A stretch of 64,000 nucleotides of DNA, taken from Capillidium heterosporum. Lineage: Eukaryota; Entomophthoromycota; Entomophthoromycetes; Entomophthorales; Capillidiaceae. A program made the translations under genes and the position numbers. Location: NCBI GenBank assembly GCA_016630905.1, contig WBMQ01000006.1:992001-1056000 (forward strand). The letters are read 5' to 3'. Of this stretch, positions 1 through 13,841 are shown one piece after another (position 1 is the stretch's first letter; every line of letters begins with the position of its first letter). Under the pieces are notes generated by a model. It was not told where the DNA came from. It saw nothing but the letters and a program-made list of their open reading frames with translations, and did no database searches.

Positions 1-1406
1 CCTTTGTAGAAAATCCGATAAAAGGCCCATATCATTACTAAAATAAGTAAGGTAGGTCCAGCGAACCGTTCTCTAAAAACCTGCCGGTAGGTTTTGGGTT
101 TGATAGCCTGAGCCCCATTCTTGTAGGTTTCAGGAAGTACATCCAAAGATACGACCGGTTTGTTAGCTAAGAGGTAAATTCAGCCATTAGTAAATGTAAA
201 AAATAAAAGTTGGGCTTACGATTACGCTTCATAGCGAGACGAGAGGACGACTGGGCTGGATTACGTAGTGGCTTGGTTTCATTGACAAGGCCCAAGTCGT
301 TTTCGAACTCCTCGAAAATGCCGATGTTGAGCTCGAAGACGCGACGGCAGGCCTGGACCAAGTCATCTAAATTACTTAGTAGCTATACTGAAACATGTAG
401 GTACCCTTCTCCTGCTGCGAAGCGCGGATGGCGTTGAGGCGATCCAAGTAGAATTCACGAAAGTCGGCAATGTCAGTTATGCTCTCGAACCGATAGAAGG
501 CCGTACCCTCTTCATCCATCAGAGTGAAATTGCGTTTGAGTCGATTGGAAAGTACCTGTCCACCTACAATTTGATTAAAAGCTATATAAAAATAAAAATG
601 TACCGAACATATCTCCGAGGTACCGGGTGAAAGCGTGGGCAACAAAAGTCTTGGGTTGGTAGACAGCTCGGTGCTTGATGTCATCGACATACTTCTGGGT
701 AGCTTCCGTCAAAACGATCTTGTCCTTCCAGTCGGGGCCTAGGAAGTAGGTCAGGTCCTTGACCAGAGCGTCGAGACGGTTGACCTGAGTGGGGAAGTGA
801 ATCAAAGAAACGTCAGGGTGGCGTTTAAGCTTGAAGGCTTCATCCTCCATAGTCTTGTAGATGTGGTAAAGGCAGCCTAAAAACTTGCCGTATACTTCTT
901 TGGAGAGCTTACCTTTAATCAAATCCCTTAGTAGAACATTAGTAAGCCAAGCCCATTTTAAAAACGTACTTGATGAATTTGCAGCGCTCAGCCTTGGCAT
1001 GGACATCTAAAGTTCCCTCCAACATCTGGTTGGAAAGAGGGGTCTCCCCATCTTCAGCAGGTTGGATAAATAGATCCTTACGTATCTGATGGATAAATTC
1101 AATTAATAGACTGCCGTTGGGACATTGAGTCTCCTTGTCAACTAGCTTACTCAAGTTGGAGGTGAATGCGGGACACATACGGTGTCCTTCAGGTATCTCA
1201 GCCAACTTCTTCTTGACTTCATTACCACTAGTCAATCCAGAGAACGGGCACCCAGATTTAAAGGCAGGGCAAGCTCCAACAACTTGGGATTGGGAAAGGC
1301 CATGGAAGAACTCCTGCTTTACGAATGGGCATCCGTGGTGGAAAGCGGGGCACTTTTGATTTAATTTGTCGACGATGATATCGATCTGCTCTTCAGTTGA
1401 ATTCAT
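1..1406 (-). CDS. Heme oxygenase, tail-anchored, with Cys-Pro-rich N-terminus (3' end outside window)
   Basis: Heme oxygenase opens heme to biliverdin, CO and iron, normally on the cytosolic face of the ER. Five exons can be joined. The ATG is at 1406-1404; introns lie near 919-966, 580-604, 366-405 and 167-220. The heme-ligand motif EGTLDVHAKAE has its His at residue 136. The distal-helix signature FVAHAFTRYLGDMFGGQVL spans the exon 2/3 junction. The last exon encodes a hydrophobic segment, LLILVMIWAFYRIFY, expected to be a C-terminal membrane anchor; no stop is reached before the window edge. The oddity is the N-terminus of about 115 residues. It carries six Cys-Pro dipeptides (residues 19, 26, 46, 53, 78, 95), the form of heme regulatory motifs known from mammalian HO-2 and 5-aminolevulinate synthase. 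Family assignment is firm; a heme-sensing role for the N-terminus is inference. Confidence 0.92.
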
Positions 1407-3565
<2,159 letters not shown>

Positions 3566-4220
3566 ATGATTATTCTTAGTTTTATTTTACTATAAGTAAT
3601 ATATCTTCACATCATTAATTTGTAATATACCAACTTATATACAGTAACATTCTTTAAGAGATATAGCTGTTGCTTAAAGTAGATTATATCTCAGGTATTT
3701 TTCATTGTAATTTTTATAGGGGATATCCGAATGTAAAAAATTGGAAAATACATTAGCATGATAGATAGAATTATTATATATGCAATAAAATAGCACCACC
3801 TACGACTATATTTAATTTAAACAATAGTATTTAAAGCTTTGACTAATCACTATATCATAGGGGTATAATTTCTCTATATGTAGAATTATAAAGTGTAAAA
3901 TGATATACAAAGATCAAGCATACTTATTCAATTTCATTCTATTTATACAAGATTTTACCTTTCAATATATTCAATAATCCTTATAAATGATATCAACTAT
4001 ACCATACATCTGCTCTATAGTTGATTGTAGGACTAATATCCACCTACTTTTTATCATAAAATTTCAAGATCTTAAAAACATTTATACTTTAACTAGAAAT
4101 TCATTAGCAATGTCCTAACTACCAATTAAAAGTTTATTAGCTTGACTTGGGTTACTATTTAAGGCTGGGCTGGATTTTCAACCGACTATAACTTACATTA
4201 AACCTATTAAAACTATACTA
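3566..4220. other. Convergent intergenic region
   Basis: AT-rich 3' ends of two convergent genes. No gene or structured element was recognised. Confidence 0.6.
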
Positions 4221-7200
4221 CTAAACTATTGCCTCCAGCAGTGCAATGATATCTCGGTTTGTTTCGTTCAAAAATTTGGATTTGAGGTCTAGGACCAACT
4301 GTAGTCGTATGGAACTTGTGTCTTCTATATCTAAGTCATTGTGATAAGGATCCAAATCGATGTGTAGGTCGTCACTGAAAACTTTGTCATCGATGACTTC
4401 TTGATCTGGCTTAGCTTCAGCATCGACGTCGACTGGATTTGCTGTAGTCGAGTCTTGGGGACTAGCTGGCTCAACCTTCCCATCATCGGATAGGACATCG
4501 TTCTCCTTGTTCAAAGTTTCAAGTTGATCTAAATATCCAAATCATATAAAATGTTAGATCGATTTTCTATATAAACTAAAGTTACCAACTGTATATATAT
4601 CTCTTAGCAACTTCGCCACCAGTAATCGAACTTCAATTGTCTTATCGCTGCACAGCTTACCAAGGTTTGGCAGCAGTAATCGATCATTGGTATCCACAGA
4701 CTCTATACAAGTGTCTGGAAGCAGTATTAAGCGACACAATTCAACAAACCTAGATCATTTCGATTAGTATATATAAGTACAAAAAAATGTACAGGCAACG
4801 TAATCTATAAGATTTGGCATGGATAAGTGCCGTAACTTGATCTACCAACAAAACCGATAGGCTACCAGTGGAGCAAGAAGAATCAGTGGCCTGACGATAC
4901 AAAATGGCAATCTATTTGTTGGTGTGAATTAGTATAGGTATTAAAAATAGCTTACAGTAGCTATAGCCTCAACTTTTATGAAATGAGGGTACTCTCCTTT
5001 GACCACCCGCATCAATTTAGCTAAAAGCTCTGCTATGATAGATGTAGTCGGAAATTTGATTGCTACTTCTTGAATTTGCCTATAGTATTAAGATTATATA
5101 TAACAAGCCCTTTGGAAAAGTATTACTGCAAAAGTGGAATACAGTGAGACCACCTATCTCCAAAGGATGTAGGTGGCTTGACAAACACTAAATCCATCAT
5201 CCTTTCCATGACTATCGGTAACAACTCGGCTGCGTAGTTATGAGATAGAGAAGATAGAAGCTGGCTGGTATTGAGTAGTAGGATGAGTTGAACCTAACGC
5301 TAATGTCAGCGATATCTATATAATAAACTACGTTTGTGTCTGGATAATCCATAAATGCTTTAAACAACGATAGGTAAGAAGATTCAATCGTTTTTGGAAT
5401 GATGAATGATGGTATATGATGGAATGAAGCCGCTATTGGCAAGACAACTAAGATCTAAAAGAATGATTATTAGATATACTAACTTCTGATATTTACCTCT
5501 TTGTCCTTGACGTACTTTTCCAAAGCTGATTGGATATGAGTCCAGTGACTGTTTCCAAAGCGATTTATTACAGCTAAGTTTAAATAAAGAAAACTATTAA
5601 TAAGCATGGGTTACAGCTAATTACCTGGTAGTGTCTGTGAGCATCCGATACGAACATCGACTTGGTTTGCATGGCAGGAAGACCAATACTTCTTAAGCAA
5701 GTTCTCGACCTCCTAGATTACAAGTTTAACTTTTAACCTTATTTGAACGCTCTTACCTTGTTCCCAAATGAGTAGTATATGATTCTTCCCAGCTGAGCCA
5801 TCATCCCTTGCTTCACTTTGGCACTGCGGTCTTCAAGAAGCTTGTTCACAGTAACAAGCCAATTGTTGATAAGGGAAGAGGAATGGTGATGCTCAAACAG
5901 CAACAGAAGCGGGGAAATACTTTCAAGTCTAACTTGGTATATCTTATCGTCGGTTAGGTCCAACAGGGATGGCCACTATTTGTACTTGTTTAGAGTATGT
6001 AGCTATTTAAATATGCAATATAAAAGGATGCTGGATATGTTAAAAGTATTACCAATCGATGTTCTACCGTCTTTAAAGACAAGTTGGGGATAAGGCTATT
6101 TATTAGTCCAAGTAGTTCCTATAAAGCAGTTGATGAATTTAAAATGGAACAAAGTGATAATATACTTACAATTCTTATATCAAAATTGGGCTCTGAGTAC
6201 AAGTTTTCTACGATCGGGACCAAGATCTCATCCAAAGTCTGTCGATTAAATCTTGTAACTATCGACTTTAAAACCTATTTATTTTACAAAACAATATAAC
6301 TGTTGGCCATGGATAAACAACTACTCTAAATTACCTTTAGCGTCCTCGTTCTTAGAATGGTGTTGTCCTTTGGTATAATATGTTTGACAGAATCGGGTGC
6401 CAAAAGTAACTGGACAATAATTGGTAGCAACCTATGCTGTAGAGTCTCTAGTTCAACTTCAAACAAGAAGGTGATGATGGAATCGGCAGCCACCGTAACA
6501 ATTGTAGAGTCGGTCGAAAACAAAGTGGAATCTAATAAGGAAAGGAGTGAATCGGTATCGATCCCTTTATCTGACCCTGCCTATACACGATCGATATAAG
6601 ATATATATTCGCAAAGTACCTGAAAATAGAAAGGGAGGATTAAAGCAAGTTTTTCGCATATGGCTTCTCTAACGCTAATTACTAATAAAATTAAAGGATA
6701 TTTTATATACTAGTTTACCAGGGTCGTTGCAAAGCTTCAATATTAGAGGAAAAACGTAAGCTACAGCTTCGTCAGGTGACAAAGTTGAAATTAAGCTGCT
6801 AATCTGGTGACTTATCCATATGCGTCTATCGATGCAAGTTCATATGATTAACTTTTAGGAAGTACAATAAAAGTTACCTCGGTACGGCAGTTGCTGATAC
6901 ACATAAAAACAGTTTGTCGAGGTTGCTTTTACTGTTTAAAGTTAGAAACTCATGATCCTCAGCTAAATTAAGTTAGGCACAATATACATATATCTCCTAA
7001 AAACCTACGATATTTGAACTGGACGGCTGATCCATTCGAATGAGAAATTTGGTAATCTTTTTCCAACGGTAGAGGTACTGATTCGGGACTCACTGCTTCT
7101 CCATTACTTTTCTTGGCTTCACTATCATCGTTGAAATCTTGACCCAAACTACTTATGTCGATGTTGCTCATACCTTCGATAACTTCAGGATCATCGAAAA

Positions 7201-7246
7201 AATCATCGTCTAATTCCTCATCCTGAAGGAACAATTCTTGGGACAT
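4221..7246 (-). CDS. HEAT-repeat protein, likely PP4/PP2A regulatory (scaffold) subunit
   Basis: A long gene on the minus strand with many short introns. It starts at MSQELFLQDEELDDDFFDD and ends at TAG 4223-4221. The N-terminus is acidic. The body is a run of HEAT-like helical pairs, for example ISVREAICEKLALILPFYF and LTDDKIYQVRLESISPLLLL. The C-terminus is again acidic (DDLHIDLDPYHNDLDIED) followed by a helix. The VRxxxxxxL pattern and acidic ends resemble phosphatase 4 regulatory subunit 1 and, more distantly, the PP2A A subunit. Such proteins are scaffolds that bring the catalytic subunit to targets. The class is clear; the exact orthologue is uncertain because I could not align it. Exon borders were not all resolved. 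Confidence 0.65.
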
Positions 7247-7311
7247 TAGTAATTCTAAATCTGTGTTGTTTAAATATAACTGCTTTATATTATATATAAA
7301 TGAGTAATATA

Positions 7312-7536
7312 CTACCTGCCATTTTTCACTCTTGAATCCAAAATGCTTTTATATACAACTGTATCGTCGTTGGAAAATATACTGGTTATCTCGGTAGGAA
7401 CTTGGTTTTGTCGAGGCCGTATCCACTTGAGTAAGCTTGGTTCGAAACTGAATTGAAATTGCAAAAGTTGTGGCGGAATAAAAATTTCCACTTTAGGTAT
7501 AAGTTCTGGGTAGAAGGGATCAAATTCACCACAATT
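7312..7536 (-). CDS. Possible last exon of a small unknown gene
   Basis: An open stretch of about 75 codons with no internal Met ends at TAG 7314-7312, about 65 bp upstream of the HEAT gene start. It reads for example PELIPKVEIFIPPQLLQFQF and ends DSRVKNGR. A TGA at 7539-7537 closes the frame upstream, so it would have to be joined to another exon. A candidate first exon starting MNTCHPRIQWKIPK lies near 7595-7650. Composition looks coding, but I do not recognise the family and no splice solution is certain. Confidence 0.3.
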   Translation of the reverse strand, partial: NCGEFDPFYPELIPKVEIFIPPQLLQFQFSFEPSLLKWIRPRQNQVPTEITSIFSNDDTVVYKSILDSRVKNGR

Positions 7537-8310
7537 TCATAAAGAAACCTAGTATATTAGTCCACTTGATAATGTTGAAAAATTAAAACAATCTATTACT
7601 AGTTTTTGGAATCTTCCACTGGATTCTTGGATGGCATGTGTTCATTTTAACAATCTATAGGCTTCGTAAAAGCATTACCAAGGACAGCTTTTCAAACCAT
7701 CGAGGGGAAATATGCCTATAAAGCTAGAAACTTGGGTAACAGATGTACTGGTTCAATAGTTTTATAATAAATCGAAGGAAAGCAAGGAGTTAAGGGTAAA
7801 TACGTTATTGAATGAATCCTTGTCGATTTGAAGATTGCTTATCCCTTAACATAAAACATTTTAGATTCAAAGTAACATTATAATAGATCACAACCTTTTA
7901 TAAACATGATAGTATACAAACAAATGCTATTTTTTGAATATATGTCAAACAAACTCAAACCTATAAGCTAGAATACTATATATTTATTGTAGGCATTTAC
8001 TTTGATCAAACATAAAGACAGTGTAACTTTTGCAAATAAAAAGTGCGAAAGGTTGGCTTTGGCATACTTACTAAAAACAAGTACTTTTATATTCGCTTAC
8101 ATCTAACAACTTTAAAAGCAACTTCTGGATAAATAGTTATAAATATCAGCCTAGATAAATAACGAAACTTACAAAAACTTAATACAAACTCAACTAAAGG
8201 TAGATAGTATTACGATTAACTATACCCTATATTAAGCAAAAGTATAAGGGACTAGATGCGGTACGGTATACTGCACAGTACAGAGGGTTTGTAAAAAGAA
8301 AAAAGATAGG
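7537..8310. other. Intergenic region
   Basis: AT-rich DNA between the HEAT-gene upstream region and the 3' end of ARL1. Apart from the possible small first exon near 7595-7650, nothing is recognised. Confidence 0.5.
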
Positions 8311-9343
8311 TTAGAAGCCCAAGACTTTAAGTGCGATTTCCCTGTAACTGATTGACAATCCTAAATACAAAAGTTAATAAAAGGTCAAAAGTTTTGAAAA
8401 CAAATTACCAATCTAAACCTTCGTAGATCCCCTCTCCTTTAAGAGCTGAAGTCTTGTAGATGGCCCACTGACGGTCCGTTAAATGGCTTAGTCCCATAGC
8501 TTCCGAGACTTGGGCCGAGGTCAAAGCACCTTCGACATCCTACCATTTATCAATGTATACTTTAGAAAACAAACTCGGAAAATAATGAAGATAAAATGTA
8601 CCTGCTTGTTGGCAAAGACGAGTAGTACGGCATCTTTAAGATCTTCCTCCTAATAAAGTAAAACATAATACATCAGTATAGCGGAACAACCACTTGAATT
8701 TTAAACTCTAAATTAGTACCTCTAACATAGCCAACAGTTCCTGCTTGGAGGTAGCAATGCGCTCCTTATCACAAGAATCTACCACGTAGATAACAGCATC
8801 GGTATTTGCGTAATAACATCTCCAATAGGGTCTATAGCATCTTATCAGCAAAAACATGCTTATATAAATTTACCTTATACTCGTTTGACCTTTAAATATT
8901 AATAGCAAAGTACTAAAGTTAGTTACAACATTAGCTTGATAAAAATTTACCGCCTAGATCCCAAACTATTCAAAAATGTTAGAAATGGAAGCTGTTATAA
9001 TTAGTTACCTTGGAAATTGACGTTCTTATAAGTGACTGATTCTACATTGAATCCAATTGCTAGATTAAAATGCAATTTTAATGTAAAGTTTATAGGTAAA
9101 ATTTTACTTGGTATAGTAGATACAACTTCGCCAATCTAAATTTATATGTCCATTTTAATCCAAATATGATATAAAGACAACATACCTGCATACGGTATAA
9201 CATGGTAGTTTTACCAGCTCCATCCAATCCCAATATCAATATTCTTGCTTCCTTGTCCCCCCATAGTCGGTTAAATAGTTTCGAAAATATAGCTCCTACA
9301 TAAGTAAATAAATAACCTATTTCTTTTAATTCAATCTACCCAT
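8311..9343 (-). CDS. ARL1: ADP-ribosylation factor-like GTPase 1
   Basis: Small GTPase of the trans-Golgi that recruits GRIP-domain golgins. A four-base first coding exon (ATGG at 9343-9340) is spliced to the next exon to give [14 protein letters not shown], with Gly2 available for N-myristoylation. Next come the P-loop GLDGAGKT, switch [13 protein letters not shown], and [16 protein letters not shown], a string typical of ARL1 rather than ARF1. [10 protein letters not shown] and the guanine-specificity motif NKQD follow. The stop TAA is at 8313-8311, after ALKVLGF. At least seven short introns split about 180 codons. Family assignment is secure; ARL1 is preferred over ARF1 because of [10 protein letters not shown] and the divergent C-terminus. 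Confidence 0.92.
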
Positions 9344-9635
9344 CGTTCTTTATACTTATTTCTTCTCAATATAAATTTCGCTTTTATAACTTGGCAACCT
9401 AATTTACAATTTAAAAACTTCAATTAATCAATCTTTAGATAAAAAGCCTACTTTTCTTGATAAATTTGTAAATAAGTAAAAGATTTCAATTGTTGAAAGT
9501 TACCTTCTGAATGTAAATTAGAAAACAGTAAACCCAGGTTCAAGTTACTTTCTGTGTAGAAGTTTGAATAAGCTTTCAAGTTTAACCTTATTTTCAAAGC
9601 GAGCTCATGCTCAAATAATAAGCTGACAGTTCAAT

Positions 9636-10074
9636 ATGAACTTTTCGTCATTTCTGCAAGAGTTAATTGTTCCGATATTAATCATCCTCGGTAAAACTAC
9701 TTTTTTCTATTGAATATAGTAGAAGCCATCAATCCTTTTATACTGCAGTTTGGACTTTTGCTTTCTTATATGTAAGCTGAATTGTTTTTCTACATTTACT
9801 ATCGTTCCTAGTACATTATTTATCTAGCTCTTCATATGCTTGCTACTTGGCTTTTTGAACCAGTTTGGAATTGACTATTATCAGTTGCTGACATGTCGCA
9901 TCAGTTTAATTTCTTTACAGATTCATCAACACTTATATATCAGTTTGTCCAGCATCGATGCCTTATAAGTGGTACTCTGCTTCATTATTCATTTCAAAGC
10001 TTTGTATAATGTTCAATCCAATTCGAACCGTGCATTCCTTTTTATCCTTACTTTTCTTTGGAAGACCCATCTGA
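9636..10074 (+). CDS. Possible small multi-span membrane protein (gene model uncertain)
   Basis: An ATG at 9636 opens MNFSSFLQELIVPILIIL, followed by a GTAAAA donor. Downstream pieces are strongly hydrophobic and look coding: LFICLLLGFLNQFGIDYYQ (from about 9827), then, after a small intron ending TTTACAG, INTYISVCPASMPYKWYSAS. The chain ends LLFFGRPI at TGA 10072. The two later pieces join in frame; the junction between exon 2 (about 9725-9771) and exon 3 does not, so one splice site is not placed. I do not recognise the family. ARL1 is divergent from it, with less than 300 bp between the starts. Confidence 0.4.
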
Positions 10075-10461
10075 ACTAAATGTTGGTGAGTATCGAAAGT
10101 TAGAAATATACTAGTCTAGAGTATGTACCGGGCTAGACATTTTGTACAAGTGTTAAGCTGGCCTATCATCCAACCAGGTCATAAATAGGATTCAATGTTG
10201 TGTTTTACATCTGATTTTTGATAACCACTTGGTTGTATCCGCTATTCTATTGCTGACTGGCTATTGACGATCATACCTTACCTTTACTAGACATTTTAAC
10301 CCATCACCACCTGTCAATTTGATATGAATCCGAATTTAAAATATAGATATCATAAACTTTCACTGATAAATACTAATATAAACTCTCAGCAGTATAAATG
10401 AAATTAGTTTATTATAAATAAATGCCTATAAAACTCCTTTCCAACCTCCGCTCTAACAAAA

Positions 10462-10871
10462 CTACAATCCAATCATGTTGATAACGCTCCAAAGCCCAAC
10501 TAAGCCAACAGACATACATACACCACTTATGCCGTTAACATAACTTGATGCGTCTGATGATTTACTATTGCTGTTGGTAGAATTGGTCGAACTGAAGAAA
10601 TTGGTAGAGCTTGGGGTATATCGTTCGTAAGTCTTAGTGCTAGTGATTTCTAACTTGCGTTGTAGATCGGGATCTACCTTTAACCAAGGTGCTTCACTAC
10701 TGCTACTGCTGCCACTTTCACTGGTGTTTGCATTTGAAGTAGGAGTTGGTGTAGCTTCGGCTTGTTTCTTAGCTTGGACTGTAGTTAAACTTAAGGTTAG
10801 TAGTACTAAAAGTATTAATGTTAGTAAAATTTAATGCTATATGTATGGTTACCTAATAAATTGAACTTCAT
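10462..10871 (-). CDS. Small secreted Ser/Thr-rich protein, probably GPI-anchored
   Basis: Two exons. The first encodes MKFNLL; a 50-bp intron with a TTACTAAC branch site is removed; the second starts VLLTLSLTTVQA, which completes a signal peptide. The mature part is Ser/Thr/Asn-rich (SESGSSSSSEA and NFFSSTNSTNSNSKSSDAS). It ends in a hydrophobic stretch, GVCMSVGLVGLWSVINMIGL, at TAG 10464-10462. A Ser/Asn/Asp-rich region directly before a terminal hydrophobic tail is the usual GPI-attachment layout in fungi. Total length is about 120 residues. No enzymatic domain is visible; a cell-wall or surface role is inference. Confidence 0.65.
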
Positions 10872-11760
10872 TATAATTGTATTTTAAAATATAGCTTCTA
10901 TATGCGATGATAGAATTGGTAGGATGGACGACGATATATTTATACCGTTTCTAAGCTATAACTATAGGTATTTGGATAGAGTTTGTACAACCCCATAAAT
11001 ATTTTTATTTCCTAGTTCTAGTTTAGCTTTTTTCATAATAGAAGTAAATATACAGTTACCTTATTTTCGTAGTGTAGAATTCTAAATATATAGAATAGTA
11101 GATATATAACCGATTTTTAGATGAGATGAAAACTTGAAATTGGTTGGAGTATTAACTTTGCAAGCTAGTTGAGGTTAGGTCTATGTGGAGTACCATAAAC
11201 TTTACTTTAAATTTCTAGACCGAATAAATAAAGGGTCCAATTTAAGTCAGTAGCACCTTTCTTCCTGTCTGTTTTACTTTGTTGGTGAGCTTAAATACAT
11301 AGGAGGGCAGATATATGATCGACTACTTTTGAAACTGTACTAACTTGACTTTAGCGATGAGCTGAGTTAAGTTTGGAGTTTGAATTTTGTTGCTCTAATT
11401 TTTCATGCTTCAAACTTCAAAAGAATTTCCAAATTTGATGGAACAATTTGAGAAAGATACAAGGTCACTTATGTGAATAGGACGCTTATAGATACAACAT
11501 CAGTTGATTACTAATATCAAGGACACTACAGCCTGACAACCTAGCTAAAAAGACTAAAAGTCAGACAGATAAAGTTGATATCATGACTAATTGGTTAGCT
11601 CAATGAAGTTTAAGGCACCTTAAATACCAGCACCAATGTTGACATACTCCCCCACACTTTTCTCAAATAGAAGGTTAGACATATTAAATTGGGTACAAGA
11701 TGTAAAGTTTATATAGCAATGCTACCACCAAAAGTTTAAAAAACCTAGTCTTTCACAAAC
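10872..11760. other. Intergenic region with divergent promoters
   Basis: AT-rich DNA between two divergent secreted-protein genes. A TATATAG element lies at about 11711, roughly 50 bp upstream of the next ATG. Nothing else was recognised. Confidence 0.5.
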
Positions 11761-12204
11761 ATGCTACTAAAACAACTTATACCATTACTCCTCCTCAACT
11801 TAGCGCTACTCTTACCCATGTACTCGAGTGCCCGATTCATGGATATCATGCTACCTAAAGGGTCTCAAGACCAAGGTCAGGATCGTTCCAACGTAGATGA
11901 GACTACTCCCAATAACCAAGTTCAACCCGAACCCAAGAAGGAATCGAAACCAGAAAAGAAACCTGACGTTGTAGTAGACCCTAAACCGGAGATCAAAGCC
12001 ACTGCTGATACTAAAATCAATGCCGATACCAAGGTGGAGGTTAAATCAGTCAAGGATACAGATCCAAACTTGGCGATAGATACAGATACCACTACCAACC
12101 AAAAGCAAATCAAGTACGATGCTAGTAGCTTGGAAAAGGGTAAGTTAGCTGGGTACATAATTTTAAAGCAGATGGCCACCACCAACAAATACGATGTAAA
12201 TTAA
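11761..12204 (+). CDS. Small secreted charged repetitive protein
   Basis: Single exon, 147 residues. The N-terminus MLLKQLIPLLLLNLALLLP is a clear signal peptide. The mature chain is hydrophilic and low in complexity: Pro/Glu/Lys-rich (KKESKPEKKPDVVVDPKP), then degenerate repeats built on TADTKIN / NADTKVE. The end (KLAGYIILKQMATTNKYDVN) is mildly hydrophobic. There are no cysteines after the signal peptide. I do not recognise it. It sits tail to tail with the next, very basic secreted protein; opposite charge in neighbouring secreted proteins is notable but no interaction can be claimed. Confidence 0.6.
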   Translation: MLLKQLIPLLLLNLALLLPMYSSARFMDIMLPKGSQDQGQDRSNVDETTPNNQVQPEPKKESKPEKKPDVVVDPKPEIKATADTKINADTKVEVKSVKDTDPNLAIDTDTTTNQKQIKYDASSLEKGKLAGYIILKQMATTNKYDVN

Positions 12205-12293
12205 TTAAAATAGGCTATGCTTTAAAGCTATCTTATACGATCCATACAACTGTAGTCCTTTGAACGATATAATAAAATTTATTGCTGTTATAA

Positions 12294-12934
12294 CTACTGT
12301 TTCATCTTACGAGATCCTCTACCCTTACGATTACTACTACTCTTGGGAGCTTTCTTGGCCGATCTATTAGAACGCCTTACTCCCTTTTTACTAGAATGCC
12401 TACCACCCTGTCTTCTACCTTTTTTACTGGGACGTCTACCGCCCTTTTTACTGGTACGTCTCTGACCACGTCTTTTACTGGGACGCCTTGCCCCCTTTCT
12501 TCGAGCACGTCCAACCTTACGTCCACTACCCTTCTTACCACGTCTTCCTTTCCTTTTTGCAACCTTTTTCGACCCACTGCGTCTCTTAGCACTCCTACCT
12601 TTACTTTTAGGCTTTTCAACCTTTGATTTCTTATTTCTTTTAGGTGCATTGCGTTTCCATAGCTCTTGGAAGCCAGTCGTCAAGCTTTTGGATATGAATC
12701 GCTTATTCAAACTGTAACCACAGTCTTGGGATGGACTTTAGCCTGCAGTTTACATTTCTGGTACTAAAGTTGCTTATTAGTTATAAATTTGGATGATGGG
12801 CCATGCAATTACCTTAGTGTGTCTGTTTGTAGGCTGGATCTCTTATGGAAATCTATAGCCCTTCCCTCTGTACCTAGAAGCACACTTAGGAGAAGTGTGG
12901 TAAACAGTTTCGTGTTGATGAGTAGGTTGACCAT
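12294..12934 (-). CDS. Secreted, extremely Arg/Lys-rich repetitive protein
   Basis: Two exons. Exon 1 (12934-12813) starts MVNLLINTKLFTTLLLSVLL and gives a signal peptide ending near EGRA, then IDFHKRSSLQTDTL. A 101-bp intron (12812-12712) joins in frame to LNKRFISKSLTTGFQELWKR. The rest, about 110 residues, is almost only Arg, Lys, Ser and Gly in degenerate units such as RRPSKK and KKGRR, with no cysteine. It ends RGSRKMKQ. Without exon 1 it would look like a nuclear protamine-like protein; the spliced signal peptide points instead to secretion. Many dibasic KR sites could be cut by Kex2-type proteases, as in fungal repeat-containing precursors. Function unknown. Confidence 0.6.
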
Positions 12935-13770
12935 AGTGATGCTATTAATCGAACAGTGATTTTAGGAAAAGTAAGAGCAAAAGGTATTTTCAGATCTTAT
13001 ATATAGTAAACTAATGCATATAAAGTTAGTTTATGTTAAATATGTTCCTACTACCACATCAGAATTTAAAGTATGGACGGCTTTAATATTCGGAACAGCA
13101 TCTATTTATTGTTTTGGAATTCCTATTATTTTTAATAACTTTCAATTTATTACCATAATTCTAAGAGAAACTGATTCTTTGATTCCGATTGCTTTATCAT
13201 CAACTTATTGGCTAGAAATTGGATAGATTGTCGAGATTTTACAATTAATACAAAGAACAGTTCTTTGAGCTATATGGCTATATATCACCTTACAGGAAGA
13301 TAAAGCGACGAGTTTTAGAAGGAGAATTAGCATATTCATCATTTATTTTAGTGATGAATGGACATTTATAGTTATATGCATTTAATGTATGAGTAATTGT
13401 ATCGAGAGATTCTTGACTTGGAATCAAACCTTCCGTATATATTTGAAATGAACATATACTAAACTTACTAGCAACTAGAAATCATCACCAATAAATCTAC
13501 CTTAGTAAGCTGTAGTACTAAGTTAAAGGTCTGGCTTATCAATATCTTCATATAAACTTATTCTAAAAGAGCCTTAAGTACATCCATAAACTAAAGAATA
13601 TACCATTACCAGAATGGATACATCTTATCAAGTTTTATTATCTATTGATTTGCTATACATTCACATCACAATAGGATAAAACAAAAGTATATGAAGTTAA
13701 AGAAAGTATACTTTCACTCGCTTCTGGAGTATTTAATCTATAAAAGTAGTATTATAAAGATGAAATACAT
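12935..13770. other. Intergenic region
   Basis: AT-rich; a 70-codon open stretch at 13014-13226 has no family resemblance and weak coding character. Otherwise nothing precedes the tRNA. Confidence 0.5.
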
Positions 13771-13841
13771 GGCTAGTTGGCGCAATGGTAGCGCGTTCGA
13801 CTCCAGATCGAAAGGTTATTGGTTCGACTCCGATACTGGTC
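13771..13841 (+). tRNA. tRNA-Trp (CCA anticodon)
   Basis: A cloverleaf can be folded by eye. The acceptor stem GGCTAGT pairs with ACTGGTC (two G-T wobbles). The D arm is GGCGCAATGGTAGCGC. The anticodon stem TTCGA/TCGAA encloses the loop CTCCAGA with anticodon CCA. The T arm is ATTGG-TTCGACT-CCGAT. There is no intron. The 71-nt length and conserved TTCGA box fit a nuclear tRNA gene with internal A and B boxes. Confidence 0.9.

Noticed and set aside
11922-12188. Hydrophobic 88-codon minus-strand frame
   Set aside because: Antisense shadow of the secreted charged protein; its hydrophobicity comes from reverse-complemented Lys/Glu/Asp codons.
12377-12649. Valine/arginine-rich frame overlapping the basic secreted protein
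   Set aside because: Shifted-frame shadow of the repetitive Arg/Lys codons.
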